Shown here in pieces: positions 1-6,498 of a DNA stretch of 16,899 nucleotides; position 1 is the first letter of the stretch, and each line of letters starts with the position of its first letter. The DNA comes from CAIMUM01 sp034429715 (GTDB taxonomy: Bacteria; Chloroflexota; Dehalococcoidia; GIF9; UBA5629). Where the stretch lies: assembly GCA_034429715.1 (NCBI GenBank), contig DAOUFR010000014.1, positions 1-16,899 on the forward strand, read 5' to 3'. The position numbers were made by a program, and so were the translations under genes. A model generated the notes under the pieces. It ran no database searches, was not told where the DNA came from, and saw nothing but the letters and a program-made list of their open reading frames with translations.

Positions 1-528
1 GTCATCCAGAACATCGGCGAAACGTACGTCGATATCGTCGACTGGCGTCTGACCAATATTACCAGGGGCTATCCGACCTTCATATTCCCATCGCACTTCC
101 CCTGCGTCCCCTACGAGCTGCCACCGCCGGACCCGACCGAGGAAATGATATCGACCGAAAGCTATTACACATTGACCAAGAACCCGGCGCAGTCCGAGAT
201 CTACAGGTTCGCGACAAATCCCCAGCAGTCCAAACCGACCAATGTGCCCAACGGTGAAATAGATTGGGCTTCATGCACGCCGGCGGAACCGCTGGACGAG
301 ACGCCCCTGGATCCGGCCTCAGGCGAGCAGGGAGTACCGCCGCAGTGCATCCTTTACCCCGGTCAAACGATACTGGTATTCACAGATGAAATTCATTGCC
401 AGACCGGAGGCTTCTCCTTCAATTGGGGACTGGGCAATATCTGGAACAACGTGATCGCCGATACGGCAGTGCTGTATAATGCCCGCGGCGAAGAGGTATC
501 GCGCAGGAGCTACCTTGTCGGCAGATAG
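1..528 (+). CDS. Lamin-tail-domain (LTD) protein, C-terminal fragment
   Basis: The frame is open from base 1 to the TAG at 526-528, so only the last 175 residues are present and the start lies outside the window. The pattern fits the lamin tail domain: an N-terminal strand VDIVDWRLTN, a middle YPGQTILVFTDE strand, then a FSFNWGLGNIWNN turn followed by ADTAVLYNARGEEVSRRSY. Lamin-tail domains in bacteria are small beta-sandwiches usually at the end of secreted or surface proteins and nucleases. Three cysteines (in FPC, SCT, PQC) plus HC suggest an exported, possibly disulfide-bonded protein. No catalytic domain is visible in this fragment, so the overall activity is unknown. It is followed by the zinc-ribbon envelope cluster, which has its own promoter. 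Confidence 0.7.
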   Translation, partial: VIQNIGETYVDIVDWRLTNITRGYPTFIFPSHFPCVPYELPPPDPTEEMISTESYYTLTKNPAQSEIYRFATNPQQSKPTNVPNGEIDWASCTPAEPLDETPLDPASGEQGVPPQCILYPGQTILVFTDEIHCQTGGFSFNWGLGNIWNNVIADTAVLYNARGEEVSRRSYLVGR

Positions 529-561
529 CGACATATTCCATACCCCAGATTATTAAGTTTA

Positions 562-590
562 TTGATTTATTTAATACCTGTGTATATAAT
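562..590 (+). promoter_or_regulatory. Sigma70-type promoter for the zinc-ribbon cluster
   Basis: TTGATT (562-567), a 17-bp spacer and a perfect TATAAT (585-590). The expected transcription start is about 597, immediately before an ATG at 598 (tiny ORF) and 70 bases before the zinc-ribbon gene at 667. Confidence 0.6.
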
Positions 591-597
591 CAAGAAA

Positions 598-642
598 ATG
601 GTTAAACATAGTCCACCGGAAATACGTTTTCTCTATGGATAG
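598..642 (+). CDS. Possible leaderless 14-residue upstream ORF
   Basis: ATG at 598 begins 7 nt after the TATAAT at 585-590 and runs to TAG at 640-642, giving MVKHSPPEIRFLYG. It has no Shine-Dalgarno, as expected if the transcript starts at or next to the ATG. It ends 24 nt before the zinc-ribbon gene start at 667. It could be a leader peptide coupling translation, or chance: a 15-codon frame is short. No homology can be claimed. Confidence 0.25.
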   Translation: MVKHSPPEIRFLYG

Positions 643-666
643 TTATGGATGTAATGGAGAGATGAA

Positions 667-1665
667 ATGCAGCAATGGATAAGATGCCCCAGATGCGGCG
701 CCAATAATGCTCCGGGACAGAAATTCTGTAACGCGTGCGGTACACCCCTGCCGACCGTCTGCCCCAATTGCGGAACCCCGGCAGGCCCCGGCAGTACTTT
801 TTGCGCCAGGTGCGGCATGACATTCGGCGGTATGCCTCAGCAGACCGGCTATTATCCGCCTCAGCAGCCGGGCTACCCTCCTCAGCAACCGGGCTATCCG
901 CCGGGTTATCCACAGCAGCCGGGCTATCCGCAACAGCCAGGATACCCGCAGCAGCCTGGCTATCCTCCAGGCTATCCCCCACAGCAACCCGGATACCCGC
1001 AGCAGCAGCCAGGGTATCCGCCTCAGCCTGGTTATCCTCCACAGCCGGGATATCCGCAGCAACCTCCCGGTTATCCGCCTCAGCCACCACCAGGCTATCC
1101 TCCGCAGCAGCCTGGCTATCCCCCACAGCCCGGATACCCGCCCGGCTACCCTCCACAGCAGCCACCGCGCGGCGCATATCCGCCGGGCGCAAGGCCGCCC
1201 CAGCAGGGCGGCGGCAAAGGCATGCTGATACTGCTGCTCGTCGTGCTCATCGCGGGGCTGGCAGGATTCGGCTACTGGGCCTACAGCCAGGGCTACCTCA
1301 AGGGCATACTTAATTTCGGCAGCGATAACACCACCACCTCCGCAGGGAAACAGAAGGATAATGTGCCACCCACCATCAGCGGCGTGGAAGTGTCCTCCAA
1401 GGCAATCAAAGAAGTAGCCATCTTCTGGAAGACCAACAAACCATCCAGCTCACAGGTGGAATGGGGTCCCAAGGGATCGTTCGGCAACAAGACAACAATA
1501 CAGGATGACCCCGCGAGCGGTACCAGCATCGGCGTTACCGATCACGGGGTCATCATCAAGGGATTAACAGCAAATACTGAATACCAGTACCGGGTACTGT
1601 CACATACCGACGGCAGCGTTGATGCCGTATCCGCCACCAATACTGTCACGACGCCCTCGGAATAA
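667..1665 (+). CDS. Double zinc-ribbon, PGYPPQQ-repeat, single-pass membrane protein with FN3-like domain
   Basis: 332 residues. Start ATG 667 has a GGAG-type ribosome site about 8 nt upstream. Two zinc ribbons come first: C7-C10-C21-C24 (CPRCG...CNACG) and C32-C35-C46-C49 (CPNCG...CARCG). Residues about 58-178 are a near-pure PGYPPQQ repeat. A membrane helix spans about 186-208 (MLILLLVVLIAGLAGFGYW). From about 232 a beta-rich domain (PPTISGVEVS, AIFWKTNKPSSSQVEWG, LTANTEYQYRVLS) resembles the fibronectin type III or purple-acid-phosphatase N-terminal fold. The inferred layout is zinc ribbons and repeat in the cytoplasm and the FN3-like domain outside. The gene at 1698 is a paralogue 32 nt downstream, probably cotranscribed. 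Function is unknown; an envelope structural or adhesin-like role is a guess from architecture. Confidence 0.85.
   Translation: MQQWIRCPRCGANNAPGQKFCNACGTPLPTVCPNCGTPAGPGSTFCARCGMTFGGMPQQTGYYPPQQPGYPPQQPGYPPGYPQQPGYPQQPGYPQQPGYPPGYPPQQPGYPQQQPGYPPQPGYPPQPGYPQQPPGYPPQPPPGYPPQQPGYPPQPGYPPGYPPQQPPRGAYPPGARPPQQGGGKGMLILLLVVLIAGLAGFGYWAYSQGYLKGILNFGSDNTTTSAGKQKDNVPPTISGVEVSSKAIKEVAIFWKTNKPSSSQVEWGPKGSFGNKTTIQDDPASGTSIGVTDHGVIIKGLTANTEYQYRVLSHTDGSVDAVSATNTVTTPSE
838..1203 (+). repeat. In-gene low-complexity repeat encoding PGYPPQQ units
   Basis: Imperfect tandem units of about 15-21 bp (core like CAGCAGCCGGGCTATCC) encode roughly 18 Gly-Tyr-Pro motifs. Codons for Pro and Gly vary between copies, so selection appears to keep the peptide, not just the DNA. 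The same region leaves spurious long frames open on other strands. Confidence 0.85.
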
Positions 1666-1697
1666 CCCGCCTTTTACCTGCGTTTACAGATTTTCTA

Positions 1698-2636
1698 ATG
1701 TACCAATCAACAGCTGCCTGCCCTAAGTGCGGCGCACAGAACCTGCGGGGACAGTGGGTGTGCGCCTACTGCGGAAATACGCTTGTCGCCTACTGCCACG
1801 CCTGTCATGCCGCCAACGCAGCCGACAGCCAGTATTGCCACGCCTGCCATGCAGTTCTCCTGCATACAGGCGTTCCACCCTCTCAACCGCAATACCAGCC
1901 GCAGCAGCCGCAGCCATACACGCAGTATCCGCAATACCCTCCCGGGTACCCGGAACAGGGCCAGTACCCACCGCAACATCCACAGTACCCGCCCGGTTAT
2001 CCGGACCAGAGCCAGTATCCCCCGCAGTACCAACCCTACCCACCACCCGATTATCCGCCCCAGCAACTACCCTATCAGGACTATCAAGCCGGATACGGCC
2101 AGCACGGCGATTATAAACCCTATCCCGTGCATGGTGGCGAAGCATACGCGGGAGGCGGGCTGGACGGCCTGGCCGGCAGGCTCAAAGAGATCGTGCGCAA
2201 TACCAATCCCATACTCCTTTCTTCGCTGGTGGTGCTGGTAGTCGGTCTGACCATCTTCCTCATCCTGGCCTTCCAGTTCGGCTGGATCAAGACCGGGTCC
2301 GCGCCAAAAGTCGAAACGGCCAAGGATATCAGGGCCCCGGTGATAACCATGCTGAGGGTCAGCGAAGGCGGAAACCGGGCGGCCATTATCTCCTGGGTGA
2401 CCGACGAGGCTTCCAGCACACAGGTGGAGTACGGCATCTGGCCGTATGCCAATACAACCACTCTGATCGAAAACGATCCACGCACCGGCGTTAACGCAGG
2501 CACCCTGACCCACAGCGTGAGCCTGACCAGCCTCCTGCCAAAGACCTCGTATATTTATCGCGCCATCTCATATGATAAGGCCGGCAATAAGGGCGTCAGC
2601 CCCGATATGCAGTTCGATACAGCCGTAAGCCAATAA
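1698..2636 (+). CDS. Double zinc-ribbon, Pro/Tyr/Gln-rich, single-pass membrane protein with FN3-like domain (paralogue of 667-1665)
   Basis: 312 residues. Zinc ribbon 1 is C8-C11-C22-C25. Ribbon 2 is C33-C36-C47-C50 in the form CHACH...CHACH, with His next to the ligand cysteines. Residues about 60-135 are rich in QYPPGYP-type units, more diverged than in the neighbour. A helix at about 171-193 (LLSSLVVLVVGLTIFLILAF) follows a basic stretch (GRLKEIVRN), favouring N-terminus inside. The last 100 residues form an FN3-like domain (PVITMLRVSEGG, AIISWVTDEASSTQVEYG, LTSLLPKTSYIYRAISYD) alignable by eye with that of 667-1665. No clear ribosome site precedes ATG 1698; it is probably read as the second gene of an operon. 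Function unknown. Confidence 0.85.
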   Translation: MYQSTAACPKCGAQNLRGQWVCAYCGNTLVAYCHACHAANAADSQYCHACHAVLLHTGVPPSQPQYQPQQPQPYTQYPQYPPGYPEQGQYPPQHPQYPPGYPDQSQYPPQYQPYPPPDYPPQQLPYQDYQAGYGQHGDYKPYPVHGGEAYAGGGLDGLAGRLKEIVRNTNPILLSSLVVLVVGLTIFLILAFQFGWIKTGSAPKVETAKDIRAPVITMLRVSEGGNRAAIISWVTDEASSTQVEYGIWPYANTTTLIENDPRTGVNAGTLTHSVSLTSLLPKTSYIYRAISYDKAGNKGVSPDMQFDTAVSQ

Positions 2637-2685
2637 AAGAGTGTCCGGGCTAAAAGTCCATACGACAACTGATATCGATCATACG

Positions 2686-2714
2686 TTGCTCCAACCCCGC
2701 GTCCGACATACAAT
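2686..2714 (+). promoter_or_regulatory. Putative promoter of the triple zinc-ribbon gene
   Basis: TTGCTC (2686-2691), 17-bp spacer, TACAAT (2709-2714), 22 nt before the ATG at 2737. This would let the soluble zinc-ribbon gene be expressed apart from the two membrane proteins upstream. Confidence 0.4.
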
Positions 2715-2736
2715 ATTAAGCATTTAAGGGATTATC

Positions 2737-3021
2737 ATGCAGCAAAACTTTCTCTGTCCCATCTGCTGGCAAGAAAATACGGCCGGCAGCACGGTGTGCA
2801 GCCACTGCCACTCACAGCTCGGCGTTCTGGGCGCCGTCAACTCCAATTGCCCTCATCCGGGCTGCCGGTGGCCGCGCGTACCCTACGACCGCTTTTGCGG
2901 CAACTGCGGAAGCCCCCTGCAACCCATCTGCCCCAACTGCGGCAACAACCTTTCCAAAGACTCCAGGTACTGCCCCAAATGCAGCTTTTTCTGCGGCGGG
3001 GGCCGGGAAGGATTAAAATAG
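2737..3021 (+). CDS. Small soluble triple zinc-ribbon protein
   Basis: 94 residues with three CxxC...CxxC modules: C7/C10/C21/C24, C38/C43/C54/C57 (the first knuckle widened, CPHPGC) and C65/C68/C79/C82, plus an extra C86. There is no membrane helix or catalytic domain. It begins MQQNFLC, matching the MQQ...C7 start of the membrane members at 667, 12981 and (minus strand) 12754, so it belongs to the same family. An AAGGG ribosome site lies about 8 nt before the ATG. Such multi-ribbon proteins usually bind nucleic acid or protein partners through zinc; which applies here is unknown. Being next to the two membrane paralogues, it may be a cytoplasmic partner. Confidence 0.8.
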   Translation: MQQNFLCPICWQENTAGSTVCSHCHSQLGVLGAVNSNCPHPGCRWPRVPYDRFCGNCGSPLQPICPNCGNNLSKDSRYCPKCSFFCGGGREGLK

Positions 3022-3072
3022 TCTAAGGTCATGCAGGAGTGGTCGGACGAAAGCGGCGACCAGCAATAGCTG

Positions 3073-3936
3073 ATGAGTGATCGGATCAAGCTTATCTCCT
3101 GGAACGTTGTCAGCATGCGAAACATGCTGGATAAGGCCAATCTGGCGCCGACGGGGCAGCAGCCGCTGCCCTTTCTCGACTGGTTGAAACGGGAATCGCC
3201 CGACGTCGTCTGTTTCCAGGAAACGAAGCTGCAGCAATCCCAGGTCCCTCCCGCCCTCGAAAACCCGCCCGACTACTTCACGCTCTGGAACTTCGCAGAG
3301 AAGAAAGGCTACAGCGGTGTGGCCACATTCAGCCGTAATAAACCTCTTTCCCACAGCAGCGGGCTGGGGATCGACAGGTTCGACAGCGAGGGGAGGGTGT
3401 TGATGACCGAACACCCCGGATTCAAACTTTTCAATGTTTATTTTCCCAAGGCCTATTCGCCAAGGGAGGTGGCAACAGCCCGTAAAGAGGGCGCAGGAAA
3501 CGCCGATAAAATGGCGGAACGGCTGCCCTTCAAGCTAGCCTTTTACGATGCGCTGCTGGAACACGTGGACCGATTATCGGATCGGGGCGAAAAAATTGTT
3601 ATCTGCGGCGACTTCAACGTGGCCCATACTGAGATAGACCTTGCCCGGCCCAGAGAAAACCGCGAGACCTCCGGATTCCTTCCGGAGGAACGAGCCTGGG
3701 TGGATAAGCTGATCGATCACGGGTACGTCGACACCTTCCGCCAACTCCATAAGGATGCCGGCCATTACACGTGGTGGAGCTATCGATTCAAGGCGCGAGA
3801 AAAGGATATCGGCTGGCGTCTCGATTATTTCTTTGTCTCGCGGAACCTGGCGGGATCGCTGACAGATGCATTTATTCTAAAAGACGTGCGGGGTTCGGAC
3901 CACTGCCCGGTCGGGATAATGTTGAAAATAGCCTGA
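3073..3936 (+). CDS. xth: Exodeoxyribonuclease III / AP endonuclease (Xth family)
   Basis: 287 residues of the endonuclease/exonuclease/phosphatase fold. It cleaves DNA 5' to abasic sites and removes 3'-blocking groups in base excision repair. Family landmarks are in order: SWN with N11, QETK with E50, YFP, GDFN with D180 and N182, the GFLPEERAW loop, YTWWSYR, IGWRLDYFF with D251, and GSDHCPV with D276-H277. These match the metal and catalytic residues of E. coli exonuclease III. The protein is about 20 residues longer than usual. The extra length is after YFP (SPREVATARKEGAGNADKMA, before ERLPFK) and near residues 20-30. An in-frame TAG at 3067-3069 fixes the start region; no good ribosome site is seen. 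It is the only clear DNA-repair gene here and looks unrelated to its zinc-ribbon neighbours. Confidence 0.93.
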   Translation: MSDRIKLISWNVVSMRNMLDKANLAPTGQQPLPFLDWLKRESPDVVCFQETKLQQSQVPPALENPPDYFTLWNFAEKKGYSGVATFSRNKPLSHSSGLGIDRFDSEGRVLMTEHPGFKLFNVYFPKAYSPREVATARKEGAGNADKMAERLPFKLAFYDALLEHVDRLSDRGEKIVICGDFNVAHTEIDLARPRENRETSGFLPEERAWVDKLIDHGYVDTFRQLHKDAGHYTWWSYRFKAREKDIGWRLDYFFVSRNLAGSLTDAFILKDVRGSDHCPVGIMLKIA

Positions 3937-3959
3937 GCAGGCCTTAATATAAAGGGTAT

Positions 3960-4259
3960 ATGATCGATGCCCTGCACGAACTTAAAAACAACATAGCGCG
4001 CGTCGAACAGAGCCATCCCCGCCTGGGCAACGACCTCTCCTCCACATGCGACAGGGCCATTACAGAACTGCAGGAGATCCACCGCCGGCAGAGCGGGGCC
4101 GGGGCGAGGGATAGCGCCGAAGCCGTGTCACGGACAACCGGGACCAATCCCCTTTCGCAGATCATCGACAAGACAGGAGGCCTTATCATAGGCGGCCTGG
4201 ACAGGATGGGTGACGGCATCATATTTGTCTTGCGCAAGATCAGCGGCGCGTCCGGTTAG
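3960..4259 (+). CDS. Small hypothetical protein
   Basis: 99 residues, no recognised domain. The first 45 residues are helical and charged (HELKNNIARVEQ, AITELQEIHRRQ). A Gly/Ser/Ala linker follows, then an amphipathic or weakly hydrophobic end (GGLIIGGLDRMGDGIIFVLRKI) that might touch the membrane. The start ATG 3960 lies 23 nt after the exonuclease stop. Both an AAAGGG and a TATAAA (3948-3953, 6 nt before the ATG) are present, so the transcript may be leaderless or the gene may be read with xth. The frame is intact and its codon use resembles its neighbours. Function unknown. Confidence 0.6.
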   Translation: MIDALHELKNNIARVEQSHPRLGNDLSSTCDRAITELQEIHRRQSGAGARDSAEAVSRTTGTNPLSQIIDKTGGLIIGGLDRMGDGIIFVLRKISGASG

Positions 4260-4322
4260 ACGCACGTTAACGAATTACCGCTGAGAATGTTAATAAATTC
4301 CTAACAATTGTCCGTTAGACTG

Positions 4323-4398
4323 TATGCATGATGTGGAGTTATTTCTGCTCAACCGCAAGGTTGAAAGGAGGCATGCATCATGCATAAGATGACTTATG
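4323..4398 (+). promoter_or_regulatory. Structured leader with pairing over the start codon of a 28-residue peptide gene
   Basis: Three pairings can be drawn. (A) TATGCATGATG (4323-4333) and CATCATGCATA (4376-4386) are a perfect 11-bp inverted repeat; the right arm contains the ATG at 4380-4382. (B) TCAACC-GCAA-GGTTGA (4349-4364) is a 6-bp hairpin with a GNRA tetraloop, directly before the AAAGGAGG ribosome site (4364-4371). (C) CATAAG-ATGA-CTTATG (4383-4398) shares bases 4383-4386 with A, so A and C compete. The arrangement suggests an RNA switch on translation. I do not recognise a known riboswitch class. Confidence 0.5.
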
Positions 4399-4466
4399 TG
4401 GCAGCTACAGTTCTGGCTGTGGCCGTATTTCTGGCCGGTGTGCTGGTTGCCGCAAACGCGATATGA
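4380..4466 (+). CDS. 28-residue hydrophobic single-helix peptide
   Basis: ATG 4380 to TGA 4464-4466, preceded by a near-perfect ribosome site AAAGGAGG (4364-4371) with 8-nt spacing. The peptide starts MHKMTY and continues as one hydrophobic helix (AATVLAVAVFLAGVLVAANA). Size and shape fit either a small membrane peptide, including hydrophobic toxins of type I systems, or the remains of a signal peptide ending in an AxA-like site (ANA). The strong ribosome site and the pairing around the start codon favour a real gene. Nothing coding is seen on either side between 4260 and 4648. Confidence 0.5.
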   Translation: MHKMTYVAATVLAVAVFLAGVLVAANAI

Positions 4467-4648
4467 CCTTTGCCAGCGGCGCTCTCAAATAAGGTCAGTG
4501 CCGGGCCTTTAGAAAAATCTATTCCTCGCCCGGGCCTGAACTAATCCCTGTTTCCAGCCAGCCCACCATGTTGGCCTGTCGGCCATTACTCTATCCGGAT
4601 CAGGCCCTGGATTTCAATAAAAACCCGCTTCTCTGATAAGATATTTCC
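4467..4648. other. Non-coding stretch between the small peptide gene and the reductase gene
   Basis: No coding frame was seen. The only structure is CCGGGC (4501-4506) and GCCCGG (4528-4533), a 6-bp inverted repeat with a 21-nt loop and no following T tract, so it is not a convincing terminator. Confidence 0.4.
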
Positions 4649-5590
4649 ATGAAAAAAGCGCAACGCGTCGCTGTGATAGGCGCCGGCGCCGTGGGGAGCT
4701 ATTACGGCGGGCGCCTGGCCGAGGCCGGACACGATGTACGCTTCCTGGTCAGACGAGACTACCATAGCATGAGGTCGTCCGGCCTGAAAGTAACCAGCCC
4801 GGACGGGGATTTCCTGCTGGCGCGTCCCTTTGCAGCCAAGGACAGCACGGAGATAGGGACCGTGGACTGGGTGGTCTGCGCCCTCAAGTCAACTTCCATC
4901 AAGGACGCGCAGAAGCTGGTCCAGCCCTGCGTGGGCGCCCATACCCGCATACTGGTGCTGATGAACGGACTGGGGCTGGAGGACCATTTCGCCGCGTGGT
5001 TCGGCGAAGAACGGATATTCGGCGGCCTGGCCTTCACCTGTATCAATAGAGGCAACCCGGGAAATGTACATCATCTGGCCTATGGCACGGTGACGCTGGG
5101 ACACCATAAAAACGATCCGGCCGAGATCGAAAGCGCCCTCGCCCTGTGGTCGGGCAGCAAGACCAGCATCGTCCCCGCTTCGTCGCTTTTAAAGGCCCGC
5201 TGGGAGAAGCTCTGCTGGAATATCCCTTTCAGCGGCCTGTGCGTGGCCGGCGGAGGTATCACGACCGACCGCATCATGTCGGATGCAAGCCTGCGCGCCG
5301 CTGCAAAAGCGTTGATGCAGGAGGTTATTTGCGCGGGGAATGCCGACCTGGCATATCACGGTGAAAAGGCCGGTATCGACCGCGATACAATAATAAATAG
5401 TCTGTTTCAGAAGACCTCCACCATGGGGGCCTACAAGCCGAGCACCATGATCGATTTCGTGGAGGGTAAAGCCATGGAGATCGACGCCATCTTCGCTGAG
5501 CCGCTGCGCCGCGCCCGCGAGCTCAAGGTTCCCACCCACGGCCTTGCGCTGCTAACGGCCCTGCTGAGGTCCCTCAATCAAGGGCGTTAA
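4649..5590 (+). CDS. panE: 2-dehydropantoate 2-reductase family protein (ApbA/PanE)
   Basis: 313 residues. The N-terminal Rossmann fold has the NADPH-binding GAGAVGSYYGGRLAEAGHDV motif at about residues 11-30 and a VVCALKS strand end. The C-terminal helical domain has the substrate-side helix ARWEKLCWNIPF with the conserved Lys and the first Asn. A later segment (KPSTMIDFVEGKAMEIDAIF) matches the family SM-D-GR-TE-D signature loosely. PanE reduces ketopantoate to pantoate in pantothenate and CoA synthesis, but many family members act on other 2-keto acids. Here the second Asn of the usual N-x3-N pair appears as Ser (NIPFSGL), so the substrate is uncertain. No ribosome site is evident; TAAGAT at 4637-4642 lies 6 nt before the ATG. 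The gene ends 7 bp from the convergent gene at 5598. Confidence 0.85.
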   Translation: MKKAQRVAVIGAGAVGSYYGGRLAEAGHDVRFLVRRDYHSMRSSGLKVTSPDGDFLLARPFAAKDSTEIGTVDWVVCALKSTSIKDAQKLVQPCVGAHTRILVLMNGLGLEDHFAAWFGEERIFGGLAFTCINRGNPGNVHHLAYGTVTLGHHKNDPAEIESALALWSGSKTSIVPASSLLKARWEKLCWNIPFSGLCVAGGGITTDRIMSDASLRAAAKALMQEVICAGNADLAYHGEKAGIDRDTIINSLFQKTSTMGAYKPSTMIDFVEGKAMEIDAIFAEPLRRARELKVPTHGLALLTALLRSLNQGR

Positions 5591-5597
5591 TCAGAGG

Positions 5598-6023
5598 CTA
5601 CGGCTGTATTTTGATAGGACCAGCTTCTTCCGAGAAAGGCACATACCTGAAGGGACCGCTGTAATCCAGGCCCACCATGCCATTTTTAATATCGTTTACG
5701 TCCCATATCGAGCTGATTATCCAGACCACCGCCACCTGTTTGCTGGCAGTCAGCTTTTTCAATGCGGGGGCGAAGTCCTTTGTTCCCTGTTTGTAGTACT
5801 CAACAGGACCTATCTCTAACCCCTCAGCGATGGATCGCTGCTTCATCAAAGCCAATGAGTTCTTTCCGGTCTCATTATCGAGGACCAGGAAAGAGGCGTA
5901 ACTTTTAGATGGATCATAGGTGAAGTCCTGTTGCGGCAATAACGAACATGCGACACACGGCAACGCAAGCATGGTGAGGGCCGCCAGGGAAGCGATAAGC
6001 AGTTTCAGACGCATCTTTTTCAT
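5598..6023 (-). CDS. Small exported protein or lipoprotein, unknown function
   Basis: 141 residues from ATG at 6021-6023. The second ATG (6012-6014) fits the AAGGAA ribosome site better (9-nt spacing) and may be the true start, giving 138 residues. The N-terminus MKKMRLKLLIASLAALTMLALPCVAC is a classic export signal; C23 or C26 could be lipidated, though neither gives a textbook lipobox. The mature part has FLVLDNETGKNSLALMKQRS, then TASKQVAVVWIISSIWDVNDI and ends PFSEEAGPIKIQP. No family is recognised. The longer open frame up to 6302 runs through a divergent promoter and the ferredoxin gene, so it was rejected. A minus-strand TATAAT lies at 6045-6050. Confidence 0.65.
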   Translation of the reverse strand: MKKMRLKLLIASLAALTMLALPCVACSLLPQQDFTYDPSKSYASFLVLDNETGKNSLALMKQRSIAEGLEIGPVEYYKQGTKDFAPALKKLTASKQVAVVWIISSIWDVNDIKNGMVGLDYSGPFRYVPFSEEAGPIKIQP

Positions 6024-6044
6024 TTCCTTACCGGTATTCGGTAT

Positions 6045-6088
6045 ATTATACAAAATGACAGGCTTGGACGCCCAATTCGATGTATAAT
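6045..6088. promoter_or_regulatory. Divergent pair of TATAAT boxes
   Basis: A minus-strand TATAAT (6045-6050) faces the exported-protein gene, and a plus-strand TATAAT (6083-6088) faces the ferredoxin gene. Neither has a good -35 at 17 bp: the plus box has TTGGAC at 13 bp and ATGACA at 20 bp. The shared 32 bp between them suggests linked control. Confidence 0.4.
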
Positions 6089-6098
6089 CATTAGCAAT

Positions 6099-6308
6099 AT
6101 GAAAAGGGTCTACCGCAACGATAAAATCACGGTTTTCTGGGATTCGGAGAAGTGTATGCATTCCGGCAACTGCTTCTCCAACCTGCCCGATGTTTTTAAA
6201 CCGATGAGGCGTCCCTGGGTAGATATCAATGCCGCTGAAGCGGAGACTATTAAAAGTGCCATAGACAAATGCCCCTCGGGCGCGCTTGCCTGTGAACTGC
6301 ACAAATAG
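6099..6308 (+). CDS. Divergent mono-cluster ferredoxin (Fer4_19 / YjdI-like)
   Basis: 69 residues covering the entire small family. The signature is CMHSGNC (C19, H21, C25), then VFKPMRRPWVDIN, and CPSGAL with C58; an additional C65 follows. Members are thought to bind one Fe-S cluster and act as electron carriers or fusion modules; here it stands alone. The ATG comes 10 nt after TATAAT (6083-6088) with no Shine-Dalgarno, pointing to a very short leader. It is divergent from the exported-protein gene and 190 nt upstream of the membrane-protein gene at 6499, which has its own promoter. The redox partner is not evident in the window. Confidence 0.85.
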   Translation: MKRVYRNDKITVFWDSEKCMHSGNCFSNLPDVFKPMRRPWVDINAAEAETIKSAIDKCPSGALACELHK

Positions 6309-6451
6309 TCGCGCCGACGATCAGACTATTTCTTTTTAAACCTGCCGCTCACCTGTCTTAATTATACCTTAACAATCATGCCATGTAGTTATGTAAATAA
6401 GAGGGACGGGTAACTGTCGTTTAGGACATTGGGGGTATGACTAAATACCTA

Positions 6452-6479
6452 TTGATACCGGAATATCTGCTGTTATAAT
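6452..6479 (+). promoter_or_regulatory. Sigma70-type promoter of the membrane-protein gene
   Basis: TTGATA (6452-6457), 16-bp spacer, TATAAT (6474-6479). The ribosome site GGAGGTGAT follows at 6488-6496. Confidence 0.6.
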
Positions 6480-6498
6480 AAGCAATTGGAGGTGATCT

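Noticed and set aside
602..1192. Long minus-strand frame (196 codons), with another of 139 codons at 643-1062
   Set aside because: Antisense to the PGYPPQQ-coding region. The Ala/Asp/Val- and Leu/Arg/Ile-rich products are what that repeat gives in other frames; no ribosome site or domain.
838..1203. Regular short repeats that could suggest a CRISPR array
   Set aside because: Units are contiguous without spacers and keep a coding frame for PGYPPQQ; no cas gene nearby.
735..1313. Plus-strand frame of 192 codons inside the first zinc-ribbon gene
   Set aside because: Out-of-frame reading of the same repeat, rich in Ser/Ala/Arg, without domain or ribosome site.
4501..4533. CCGGGC/GCCCGG hairpin after the small peptide gene as a terminator
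   Set aside because: Only 6 bp with a 21-nt loop and no T tract.
6024..6302. N-terminal extension of the minus-strand exported protein
   Set aside because: It crosses the ferredoxin gene and divergent promoters; the signal peptide and ribosome site mark the start at 6023 or 6014.
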